Source: Actinomyces radicidentis
GTDB lineage: Bacteria; Actinomycetota; Actinomycetes; Actinomycetales; Actinomycetaceae
Assembly (NCBI RefSeq): GCF_001553565.1
Contig: NZ_CP014228.1
Coordinates: 2,728,001 to 2,792,000 of the forward strand
Direction of reading: 5' to 3'
DNA length: 64,000 nucleotides
Translations under genes and position numbers: made by a program
Notes under the pieces: generated by a model
The model's input: only the letters and a program-made list of their open reading frames with translations
What the model was told of the DNA's origin: nothing
The model's database searches: none
Shown: positions 16,276 to 24,231 of the stretch, piece by piece
Layout of the letters: each line of letters begins with the position of its first letter
Position numbering within the stretch: position 1 is the stretch's first letter

Positions 16276-17946
16276 TCAGGCGAGGGTGACGAGCTCGAGG
16301 TAGGAGTCGTTCCACAGGTCCTCGTCGCCGTCGGGCAGGAGGAGGACGCGGTCGGGCTCGAGGGCCTCGACGGCGCCCTCGTCGTGGGTGACGAGGACGA
16401 CGGCGCCCTCGAAGGTGGACAGCGCCCCGAGGATCTCCTCGCGGCTGGCGGGGTCGAGGTTGTTCGTCGGCTCGTCCAGGAGCAGGACGTTGGCGCTGGA
16501 GACGACGAGCATGGCGAGGGCGAGGCGCGTCTTCTCGCCTCCGGAGAGCACGCGGGCGGGCTTGTCGGCGTCGGCGCCCGAGAAGAGGAAGGAGCCGAGG
16601 ACGCTGCGCACCTCGGTGTCGTTCATGCCGGGGGCGGAGCGCCGCAGGTTCTCGACGACGGTGGCGCCGTTGTCGATCGTCTCGTGCTCCTGGGCGTAGT
16701 AGCCGATCTTGAGGCCGTGGCCGTCGATGACCTCGCCGGAGTCGGGGGTCTCGACGCCCCCGAGGAGCCGGAGGAGGGTCGTCTTGCCGGCGCCGTTGAG
16801 GCCGAGGACGACGACGCGGCTGCCGCGGTCGATGGCGAGGTCCACGCCGGCGAAGACCTCGAGCGAGCCGTAGGCCTTGGACAGGCCCGCGGCGCGCAGC
16901 GGGGTCTTGCCGCACGGAGCGGGGTCCGGGAAGCGCAGGTGGGCGACCTTCTCGGCCTCCTGCTCGGCCTCGAGGCCCTGGAGGAGGCGGTCGGCGCGCT
17001 TGAGCATCTGCTGGGCGGCGACGGCCTTGGTGGCCTTGGCGCGCATCTTCTCGCCCTGGGCGCGGAGCGCGGCGGCCTTCTTCTCGGCGTTCGCGCGCTC
17101 CTTGCGGCGGCGCGTCTCGTCCTCGGCGCGCTGGTGGAGGTAGGCGTCCCAGCCGAGGTGGTAGACGTCGAGGACGCCGCGGTTGGCGTCGAGGTACATG
17201 ACCTGGTTGACGGTGTCCCGCAGGAGCTCGACGTCGTGGGAGATGACGATGAAGCCGCCGGCGTAGGTGCGCAGGTGGTCTCGCAGCCAGAGGATCGAGT
17301 CGTGGTCGAGGTGGTTGGTGGGCTCGTCCAGGAGCAGCGTGTCCGGCTTCTGGAAGAGGACGCGGGCGAGCTCGACGCGGCGGCGCTGGCCTCCGGAGAG
17401 GGTGCCGATGGGCTGGTCGAGGACGCGGTCGGGCAGGCCGAGCGCGGCGGAGATGCGGGCGGCCTCGCCGGCGGCCGCGTAGCCGCCGGCCATGGTGAAC
17501 TCGTGGTCGAGGCGGGTGTAGCGGTCCAGGGCCTTGGCCATGGCGTCGCCCTCGGCGGACTGGGCGATCCTCTCCTCGGCCTTGTGGATGCGCTTGAGGA
17601 GGGCGTCGATGCCCCGGGCAGAGAGGATGCGGTCGCGGGCGATCTCGGTGAGGTCGCCGACCTTGGTGTCCTGGGGCAGGTAGCCGACCGAGCCGTTGCA
17701 GGCGATCGTGCCCTCGTACTGGACGGCCTCGAGGCCGTGGGACTCGTCGGCGTCGGCGACGGACTGGCTGGTGCCCTGGGCCACGGACTGCGCGGCGAGC
17801 AGCTTGGTCATGGTGGTCTTGCCGGCGCCGTTGCGTCCGACGAGCCCGATCCGCATGCCCTTGTCCACCCGGTAGTTCGCGCCCGCGACGAGCTGGCGGG
17901 CGCCGATGCGCATGGTGAGGTCCTGGACGTTGATCACGGCGGCCAT
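16276..17946 (-). CDS. ABC-F family ATPase (EttA/Uup-like)
   Basis: Cytoplasmic protein with two ABC cassettes and no membrane segment, a ribosome-associated translation or antibiotic-protection factor family. Cassette 1 has Walker A GRNGAGKT near residue 37, signature LSGGQRRRVELARVL and Walker B TLLLDEPTNHLD. Cassette 2 has GLNGAGKT, LSGGEKTRLALAML and VLLLDEPTNNLD. Between them lies the long charged helical linker (EDETRRRKERANAEKKAAALR...). No antibiotic-resistance specificity is evident. The start is uncertain: the ATG at 17946 (MAAVINVQDLTMRIG) fits family alignment but has neither a Shine-Dalgarno nor a well-spaced -10. The stop codon lies within about 15 bp of the presumed IS110 right end, so the insertion just missed the coding region. 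Confidence 0.92.
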   Translation of the reverse strand: MAAVINVQDLTMRIGARQLVAGANYRVDKGMRIGLVGRNGAGKTTMTKLLAAQSVAQGTSQSVADADESHGLEAVQYEGTIACNGSVGYLPQDTKVGDLTEIARDRILSARGIDALLKRIHKAEERIAQSAEGDAMAKALDRYTRLDHEFTMAGGYAAAGEAARISAALGLPDRVLDQPIGTLSGGQRRRVELARVLFQKPDTLLLDEPTNHLDHDSILWLRDHLRTYAGGFIVISHDVELLRDTVNQVMYLDANRGVLDVYHLGWDAYLHQRAEDETRRRKERANAEKKAAALRAQGEKMRAKATKAVAAQQMLKRADRLLQGLEAEQEAEKVAHLRFPDPAPCGKTPLRAAGLSKAYGSLEVFAGVDLAIDRGSRVVVLGLNGAGKTTLLRLLGGVETPDSGEVIDGHGLKIGYYAQEHETIDNGATVVENLRRSAPGMNDTEVRSVLGSFLFSGADADKPARVLSGGEKTRLALAMLVVSSANVLLLDEPTNNLDPASREEILGALSTFEGAVVLVTHDEGAVEALEPDRVLLLPDGDEDLWNDSYLELVTLA

Positions 17947-18041
17947 GCTACGGGCCGCCGTGGCGCCTCCCCCCGGCCGCACCGGTTCGGAGCGGCCGGG
18001 GATCGGTCACACCGCGCCGGCCCCGACGGGCACCGGGCCGC

Positions 18042-18713
18042 TCAGTCCCACCAGAGCCACCACCCGGTGGCCCCGCCGGTCCAGGCCGCGCCGACACGGC
18101 GGATCTCGTCGGGCACGGCCTCCGCGTCGAGCTCGTAGCGCCTGCGGACGGCGCCCCAGAGCTCGCGGCAGCGGCAGGCCGGGCCGTGCTCCTCGGTGAC
18201 CTCCATGTCCTGGAGGTCGGGGTCGGCGACCCAGAGGGCCTCGACGGTGACGCGCTCGTCGTCCCGCTGGGGGCCGATGCCGTAGCCGGACAGGAGCACG
18301 CGCCCCTCAGCGCCGACGCAGGCCCGCAGGAGGGGACCGAGGCTCGGGGCGAGGTTCTGGCGGTCCTCGAGTGCCTGCGCCGGGAGGACCTCGAGGAGCC
18401 GGCGGGCGCCGTCGGGCCCCATGGCGTGGAACGGGGTGTAGTCGTCGAGGGGGACGCCGTCGTCCCCGATGAGGCCCTGGGGCGCGATGCCGTGTGCGGC
18501 GGGGATCGCCGTCGACCTGAGGTGGTCACGGCAGCGGCCGAGCACCTCCCAGACGCCGGCGCTCACCGTCCAGCCGCGCGGGCCGTAGAGGCCCCTGGCC
18601 TCGCGTGCGGGACCGGGCTCCGCAACGGGGACGGCGTCGGTGCCGCCCGGGGCGGCCGGGTTCCCGGTGCCGGTGGCCGCAGGGCGTGGACGGGTCGTGG
18701 CGGACGCGCTCAT
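18042..18713 (-). CDS. Conserved hypothetical protein
   Basis: A 223-residue soluble protein I do not recognise. The first ~40 residues are Pro/Ala/Thr-rich and likely disordered. The folded part starts near LYGPRGWTVSAGVWEVLGRC, is rich in Trp and acidic residues, contains a CRC motif (GPACRCRELW) and ends WLWWD. No signal peptide, membrane segment or known motif is visible. The ATG at 18713 has GGAGGAGAG immediately upstream, which fixes the start. It shares a 95-bp gap with the ABC-F gene on the same strand and is divergent from the PTS gene. Confidence 0.7.
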   Translation of the reverse strand: MSASATTRPRPAATGTGNPAAPGGTDAVPVAEPGPAREARGLYGPRGWTVSAGVWEVLGRCRDHLRSTAIPAAHGIAPQGLIGDDGVPLDDYTPFHAMGPDGARRLLEVLPAQALEDRQNLAPSLGPLLRACVGAEGRVLLSGYGIGPQRDDERVTVEALWVADPDLQDMEVTEEHGPACRCRELWGAVRRRYELDAEAVPDEIRRVGAAWTGGATGWWLWWD

Positions 18714-19112
18714 GGTGCTCTCCTCCTCGGCGGCGACGGGCGGTGGTCCCCGCCTCGGACGTCGGCGCCGTGCGCGACGAGCCTCGCGCCTGCCCCTCCC
18801 CCGCCGCTGGGCGCCTGTGAGCGCAAGTGCTTCAGCCCTGCAGCCGCGCCCCTGGGGAGCCCGGCCCCGGTCGCGAGCGGGTCGTTCACGGCGGCGGGCC
18901 CACCGCGTCGGGGCCCCCGGCGGTGACGCCGTCCGGCCCCGTGGACCCGCACGGTCCCCGCGGGAATGGCGGAGGTCACAGCGTGTACGAGCGCCGCGGG
19001 GACCTGCGGCGTTACGCTCGGCCACAGCCCGTGCGAGGGCATCCCCACACCCGCACCGACACCGCGGTCGTCCCCGAACCCGTGGTGCCCGCTGCACAGA
19101 AAGGCCATTGGA
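18714..19112 (+). promoter_or_regulatory. 399-bp intergenic region with PTS promoter and imperfect inverted repeat
   Basis: No gene seen. Near the PTS gene, AGCGT and CGCCGC (about 18980-18998) are partly mirrored by GCGGCG and ACGCT (about 19005-19018), an imperfect hairpin that overlaps a possible -10 TACGCT at 19013-19018. This could be a regulator site or an RNA structure; no BglG-type antiterminator gene is nearby. The rest shows nothing recognisable. Confidence 0.35.
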
Positions 19113-21245
19113 GTGGCAACACAGACCTCAGCACCTGAGGCGATCATCGAGGCCGTCGGAGGCCCCGAGAACATCGCCCACCTCACCCACTGCGCGACGC
19201 GCCTGCGCTTCCAGCTCAACGACGCGTCCGTCGTCGACACCCCCACCGTCGAGAAGATCCCCGGCGTCATGGGCGCGGTCCCCCAGTCCGGCGACCGCTA
19301 CCAGGTCATCATCGGCGGCACCGTCCAGTCGATGTACGAGAAGATCATGGCCCTGCCCGAGATGCAGGACCTCGGCCAGGGCGGCGGCGCCAAGCGCCAG
19401 TCCGACGCCGACGTCAAGGCCGCGGCCCGCGCCGGCGGCGTCCGCGGGAAGTTCTCCTGGGTGGACAACTTCTTCGAGTTCCTCTCGGACTCCTTCCGCC
19501 CGATCATCGGCGCGCTCCTCGGCGCCTCGATCTTCATCACCTTCATGGCTCTCATGGGCACCCTGGGCGTCATCGGCAACTGGGCCGACTCCCGCGTCAC
19601 CCTCGAGCCGACCTGGGCCTACCTCAACCTGACCTGGCGCTCGGTCTTCTACTTCCTGCCGCTCATGGTGGCCTACAACGCCTCCAGGAAGCTTGGCGCG
19701 GACCCATGGGTCGGCTTCGCCGTCATGGCGATGACGATGCTGCCCGGCTTCGCGGCCCTCGGCACCCTCGACCAGGCCACGAGCCTCACCTTCATGGGCT
19801 CCGAGATCACCACCATCAAGCTCTTCGGCGGCATCCCGCTGACGATCTTCGACTACGGCTCGCAGGTGTTCCCGCCGCTGCTCATGGCCGCCGTCCTCGG
19901 CCCGCTCACCAAGTGGCTCAAGCGGATCATCCCCGAGGGCGTCCAGCTCATCTTCGTGCCCTTCTTCGCGATGCTCGTCATGTTCCCGCTCACGAGCTTC
20001 ATCCTCGGCCCGATCGGCGTCTACGTCGGCGCCTGGCTCGCCCACCTGCTCAACGCCATCAACAGCGTCTCGCCCTTCATCTTCTGCATCATCATCCCGC
20101 TGGCGTACCCCTTCATGGTGCCGCTGGGCCTCCACTGGCCCATCAACGCGATCATGCTGCTCAACATTCAGGAGTACGGCAAGGACTTCATCCAGGGTCC
20201 CATGGGCTGCTGGAACTTCGCGGCCTTCGGCGCCACTGCCGGCGTGCTCGTCCTCGCCGTCCGCAACAAGGAGACGGACATGCGTCAGACGGCGACCGGC
20301 GCGCTCTTCGCGGGCCTCGTCGGCGGCATCTCCGAGCCGAGCCTCTACGGCATCCACCTGCGCTACAAGCGCATCTACCCGCGCATGCTCGTCGGCTGCG
20401 TCGTCGGCGGCCTCATCCAGGGCATCTTCGGGGGCGTCACCACGAGCGCCTTCGTCTTCACCTCGCTCCTGACGATCCCGGCGTTCTCGAACATCCCGCT
20501 CTACGCGATCTCCGTCCTGGCCTCCTTCTTCACCGCCATGGTGCTCGTCATCATCTCCGACTACCGCACCCCCGAGGACCGCGCCGAGCAGCGCGAGATC
20601 GCCGCTCAGAACGCCGCCGACGAGGCCCGTGAGGCCGAGCTCGCCGGCGTGTCCGCCACGAGCGCCTCCGAGCACCAGCTCGCCGCCGGCTCCACCGCGG
20701 TCTCTGCGGCCGCCCCCGCCGCCGGTGCCGGCACCGGCGCCGTCGAGTCCGCCGCGCCCGCCGGCAAGCCGGCGCTCGAGCCGGGCACCGTCACCGACGT
20801 CGCCTCCCCGCTCACCGGCGTCGTCATGCCGCTCGACCAGGTCGACGACCCGGTCTTCGCCTCCGGCGCGGTCGGCCAGGGCGCCGGTCTCAACCCGGTC
20901 GGCGACGTCGTCGTCACCGCCCCGGCGGCCGGCACCGTCGTCGTGGCCCCCGCCTCGGGCCACGCCTACGGCATCACGCTGGACTCCGGCGTCGAGATCC
21001 TCATCCACGTCGGCATCGACACGGTCAACCTCGAGGGCAAGGGCTTCGACGTCAAGGTCAAGCAGGGCGACCGCGTCGAGGCGGGCCAGGAGCTCGTCCG
21101 CGTCGACCGCTCCGTCGTCGAGGAGGCCGGCTACCAGCTGACCACCCCGGTGCTCATCACCAACACCGCGAAGTTCGCCTCCGTCGAGGTCGTCGCCGAG
21201 GGCGAGGTCGCCCCGGGCGCCCCGCTCATTCGCGTCACCGCCTGA
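19113..21245 (+). CDS. PTS permease EIIBCA, beta-glucoside/glucose family
   Basis: Phosphotransferase permease that imports and phosphorylates a sugar using HPr-P. The 710-residue order is EIIB (about 5-90, phospho-Cys in HLTHCATRLRFQL), EIIC (about 110-500, roughly ten membrane helices, with GGISEPSLYGIHLRYKR as the sugar-site GITE-like motif), a flexible Ala/Ser/Glu linker (about 495-560), and EIIA (about 565-710, phospho-His in VEILIHVGIDTV). The BCA order is that of BglF/BglP-type beta-glucoside permeases. The substrate is not decidable; beta-glucoside, trehalose or sucrose is possible. The GTG at 19113 (VATQTSAPEA) is chosen because AAAGG precedes it and the EIIB domain starts right after; the upstream open frame is non-coding in character. 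No cognate hydrolase adjoins. Confidence 0.92.
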   Translation: MATQTSAPEAIIEAVGGPENIAHLTHCATRLRFQLNDASVVDTPTVEKIPGVMGAVPQSGDRYQVIIGGTVQSMYEKIMALPEMQDLGQGGGAKRQSDADVKAAARAGGVRGKFSWVDNFFEFLSDSFRPIIGALLGASIFITFMALMGTLGVIGNWADSRVTLEPTWAYLNLTWRSVFYFLPLMVAYNASRKLGADPWVGFAVMAMTMLPGFAALGTLDQATSLTFMGSEITTIKLFGGIPLTIFDYGSQVFPPLLMAAVLGPLTKWLKRIIPEGVQLIFVPFFAMLVMFPLTSFILGPIGVYVGAWLAHLLNAINSVSPFIFCIIIPLAYPFMVPLGLHWPINAIMLLNIQEYGKDFIQGPMGCWNFAAFGATAGVLVLAVRNKETDMRQTATGALFAGLVGGISEPSLYGIHLRYKRIYPRMLVGCVVGGLIQGIFGGVTTSAFVFTSLLTIPAFSNIPLYAISVLASFFTAMVLVIISDYRTPEDRAEQREIAAQNAADEAREAELAGVSATSASEHQLAAGSTAVSAAAPAAGAGTGAVESAAPAGKPALEPGTVTDVASPLTGVVMPLDQVDDPVFASGAVGQGAGLNPVGDVVVTAPAAGTVVVAPASGHAYGITLDSGVEILIHVGIDTVNLEGKGFDVKVKQGDRVEAGQELVRVDRSVVEEAGYQLTTPVLITNTAKFASVEVVAEGEVAPGAPLIRVTA

Positions 21246-21257
21246 CGGACGCTCCGC

Positions 21258-21309
21258 ACAACGGCTGAGGGCCGGTTCCCCGCTCGGGGAGCCGGCCCTC
21301 AGCCGTTGT
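21258..21309. terminator. Shared terminator, PTS gene and TrmH-like gene
   Basis: 24-bp stem with a single G-U wobble (21258-21281 with 21286-21309, loop GCTC), 12 bp after the PTS stop codon. It lies between convergent genes and can act in both directions; in the PTS direction it is followed by TT. Confidence 0.85.
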
Positions 21310-21361
21310 CGTGCTCACGGCTCCGTTCGACGCACGGCGGACGGACCGTGAGGGTGATCGC

Positions 21362-22246
21362 TCAGTCCCGGGCGCGCAGCTCCCAGTAGGCGACGGCGGC
21401 CGCCGCGGCCACGTTGAGGGAGTCCACTCCCCCGGCCATCGGGATGCGGACGACGGCGTCGGCGGCCGTGATCGTCCGGCGGGCCAGGCCGTCGCCCTCC
21501 GTGCCCAGGACGATCGCGACGCGTGAGTCGGGCCCGGAGCAGGCCGGGGAGGCGGAGAACTCGTCGAGGCTCACCGAGCCGTCGGAGAGCGTCATGGCGG
21601 CCACCGTGAAGCCGGCCTCGTGGAGCTCGTCGAGGGCGGGCCACCGCTCGATCCGGGTCCACGGGACCTGGAAGACGGTCCCCATGGAGACGCGCACGCT
21701 GCGGCGGTAGAGCGGGTCCGCGCACCGCGGGGTGACGAGGACGGCGTCGATGCCGAGCGCGGCGGCGGAGCGGAAGGCCGCGCCGACGTTCGTGTGGTCG
21801 ACGAGGTCCTCGAGCACGGCGACGCGCCGGGCCCCCAGCCCGCCGCGGGCGGAGGCGAGGAGCTCGCCGACGCCCGGCAGGACGGGGCGGTTCATCGCGG
21901 CCAGCGCCCCGCGGTGGAGGTGGAAGCCGGTGATGGTCTCGAGAACCTCCTCCGGGGCGATGATGACGGGGACGCCACCGCCGTCCTCGCGGCCGTCCGT
22001 GCCGTTCGCGGCGGCGATGACGGGCCGGAGCTCGTCGTACCAGCGCTCAGCCATGAGCAGGGAGCGGGGCGCGTGACCGGCCTGGACGGCGCGGACGATG
22101 ACCTTGGAGGACTCGGCCATGTAGAGCCCGCGCTCGGTCTCGAGGCGGCGGCGCAGGGCGACGTCGGTGAGGCTCGTGTAGTCGGCAAGGAGTGCCCGGA
22201 CGGCGGCGTCGTCCAGGCCCTCGAGGCTCTTGATGCAAAGGATCAC
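21362..22246 (-). CDS. TrmH/SpoU-family RNA 2'-O-methyltransferase
   Basis: SPOUT-class methylase acting on rRNA or tRNA ribose. The 294-residue protein has an N-terminal L30e-like RNA-binding part, then the three SpoU motifs: DHTNVGAAFRSAAALG (motif 1), VLGTEGDGL (motif 2) and IPMAGGVDSLNVAAAAAV (motif 3) near the C-terminus. Target base unknown. The GTG start overlaps the stop codon of the ABC exporter gene in a GTGA overlap, so translation is probably coupled. It is the last gene of the three-gene unit and is followed by a shared hairpin terminator. Confidence 0.9.
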   Translation of the reverse strand: MILCIKSLEGLDDAAVRALLADYTSLTDVALRRRLETERGLYMAESSKVIVRAVQAGHAPRSLLMAERWYDELRPVIAAANGTDGREDGGGVPVIIAPEEVLETITGFHLHRGALAAMNRPVLPGVGELLASARGGLGARRVAVLEDLVDHTNVGAAFRSAAALGIDAVLVTPRCADPLYRRSVRVSMGTVFQVPWTRIERWPALDELHEAGFTVAAMTLSDGSVSLDEFSASPACSGPDSRVAIVLGTEGDGLARRTITAADAVVRIPMAGGVDSLNVAAAAAVAYWELRARD

Positions 22247-24231
22247 TTGCGGTGCCTCGGCTTGTACCCGACGTCGTTGAGCAGCGGGTCGCGCTCCTCG
22301 GCGGGCTCCTCCTCGCCCTGGGGACCGACGAACTGGCTCTGGTAGAGCTCGTAGTAGGCGCCGCCGGCGGCGATGAGCTCGTCGTGGCTGCCCTGCTCGA
22401 CGATGTCGCCGTGCTGCATGACGAGGATGACGTCCGCGTCGCGGATCGTGGACAGGCGGTGGGCGATCACGAAGGCCGTGCGGCCCTCGCGCAGCTCGAC
22501 CATCGCCTTCTGCACGAGCAGCTCGGTGCGGGTGTCGACCGAGCTCGTCGCCTCGTCGAGGACGAGGATCTGCCGGTCGGCGAGGAAGGCCCGCGCGATG
22601 GTGATGAGCTGCTTCTCACCGGCGGAGACGCCCGAGCCGGAGTCGTCGATGACGGTGTCGTAGCCCTTGGGCAGGGCGGAGACGATGTGGTCGACGCTGG
22701 CGGCGCGGGCGGCCGCCACGACCTGCTCCTGGGTGGCGCCGGCGGAACCGAAGGCGATGTTCTCGCCGATCGTGCCCTCGAAGAGCCAGGTGTCCTGGAG
22801 GACCATGCCGATCTGCTCGCGCAGGGCGTCGCGGGTGAGGTCCTTCGTGTCGACGCCGTCGAGGGTGATGGCGCCCGCCTGCGGGTCGTAGAAGCGCAGG
22901 AGGAGGTTGACGAGCGTCGTCTTGCCGGCGCCCGTGGGCCCGACGATCGCGACGGTCTGGCCGGGCTCGACGGTAAGGTTGAGGTCGGTGATGAGCTCGG
23001 TGTCGGGGCTGTAGGAGAAGCGGACGTGGTCGAAGACGACCCGGCCGCGGACGGGCTCGGCGAGCGCCTGCGGGGCGGTCGTGTCCCTCTCCTCGGGGGC
23101 GTCGAGGATCTCGAAGACGCGCTCGGCGGAGGCGGCGCCGGACTGGAGCAGGTTCGCCATGGAGGCGAGCTGCGTGATCGGCTGGCCGAACTGCTGGGAG
23201 TACTGCAGGAAGGCCTGGACGTCGCCGAGGGTCATGGTGCCGTTGGCGACGCGCACGCCGCCGATGACCGCGACGATGACGAAGTTGAGGTTGGACACCA
23301 GGCGCATGACCGGCTGGATGGTGCCGGAGATCCACTGCGCCTTGTAGGAGCCCTCGTACAGGCGCGTGTTGTCCTTGTCGAACATGCGGCTGAACTCGGC
23401 CTCGGAGCTGAACAGCGCGACGGCCTCGTGGCCGGTGAAGGCCTCCTCGACGATGCCCGAGACGTCGCCCGTCGCGTCCCACTGCTCCGTGAAGTGCGGC
23501 TGGGCGCGCTTGGCGATGAGGACGGTGAGGAGCCCGGCGAGCGGGATCGTGCACAGGGCGACGAGGGAGAGCTGCAGGGAGATCGTCAGCATCATGACGA
23601 CGACGCCGACGATCGTGAGGATCGCGCTGAAGGCCTGCGACATCGTCTGCTGCAGGGTCTGACTGATGTTGTCGACGTCGTTGGTGAGGCGGGAGAGCGT
23701 GTCGCCGCGGCTGCCGTGGTCCAGGTAGGACAGCGGGACGCGGTTGACCTTCTCCTCGACGTCGGCGCGCAGCGTGCGGGCGGTGCGCTGGACGACGCCG
23801 GCGAGGATCCGGCCCTGGATCCACAGGAAGACCGCGGAGAGGGCGTAGACGGCGAGGGTCGCCAGCAGGATCCTCGCCAGCCTGTCGAAGTCCATGCCCT
23901 GGCCGGAGACGACGTCGTACTGGGTCACCATGTCCGCGTACTTGGTCTGGCCGGCGGCGCGCAGGGCCTGGGCGAGCTGCTCACCGCTCATCCCGGCGGG
24001 GACGCCGTTCGCGGCGAGGAGCTTGCCCATGACCCCGCCGAAGATGACGTTGGTCGCGCGGGCGAGGATCTTCGGGCCGATGACGTTGAGGACCACGGAG
24101 ACCGTGGTGAGCAGCAGCGCGAGGGAGATGAGGCCGCGCTCGGGGCGCAGTGTCCCGATGAGCCGGCGCATGGTGGGGCCGAAGTTCTTGGCCTTCTGGT
24201 TGGGGGCCTTGGGCCCGGGTCCGCGGCTCAT
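22243..24231 (-). CDS. ABC exporter, membrane-ATPase half-transporter (subunit 2)
   Basis: Type IV ABC exporter half with about six membrane helices (residues ~30-360) and a C-terminal nucleotide-binding domain. Walker A is GPTGAGKTTLVN, the Q-loop follows, the signature is SGSGVSAGEKQLITIARAF (VSAGE instead of LSGGQ), Walker B is ILVLDEATSSVD and the H-loop is IAHRLSTI. The 662-residue length includes an N-terminal PKAPNQKAKNFG extension. ATG at 24231 has GAGGAGG; it overlaps the previous gene by ATGA. Paired with the upstream gene it forms a heterodimeric multidrug/lipid exporter. The catalytic Glu after Walker B is present here. Confidence 0.92.
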   Translation of the reverse strand: MSRGPGPKAPNQKAKNFGPTMRRLIGTLRPERGLISLALLLTTVSVVLNVIGPKILARATNVIFGGVMGKLLAANGVPAGMSGEQLAQALRAAGQTKYADMVTQYDVVSGQGMDFDRLARILLATLAVYALSAVFLWIQGRILAGVVQRTARTLRADVEEKVNRVPLSYLDHGSRGDTLSRLTNDVDNISQTLQQTMSQAFSAILTIVGVVVMMLTISLQLSLVALCTIPLAGLLTVLIAKRAQPHFTEQWDATGDVSGIVEEAFTGHEAVALFSSEAEFSRMFDKDNTRLYEGSYKAQWISGTIQPVMRLVSNLNFVIVAVIGGVRVANGTMTLGDVQAFLQYSQQFGQPITQLASMANLLQSGAASAERVFEILDAPEERDTTAPQALAEPVRGRVVFDHVRFSYSPDTELITDLNLTVEPGQTVAIVGPTGAGKTTLVNLLLRFYDPQAGAITLDGVDTKDLTRDALREQIGMVLQDTWLFEGTIGENIAFGSAGATQEQVVAAARAASVDHIVSALPKGYDTVIDDSGSGVSAGEKQLITIARAFLADRQILVLDEATSSVDTRTELLVQKAMVELREGRTAFVIAHRLSTIRDADVILVMQHGDIVEQGSHDELIAAGGAYYELYQSQFVGPQGEEEPAEERDPLLNDVGYKPRHRK

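Noticed and set aside
16060-18138. 692-codon open frame antisense to the ABC-F gene
   Set aside because: Shadow frame; crosses the IS end and a terminator, and the ABC-F protein is unambiguous.
18966-19112. 49-codon upstream extension of the PTS protein
   Set aside because: Cys/Pro/Thr-rich text without homology to EIIB; the GTG at 19113 has a ribosome site and starts the domain properly.
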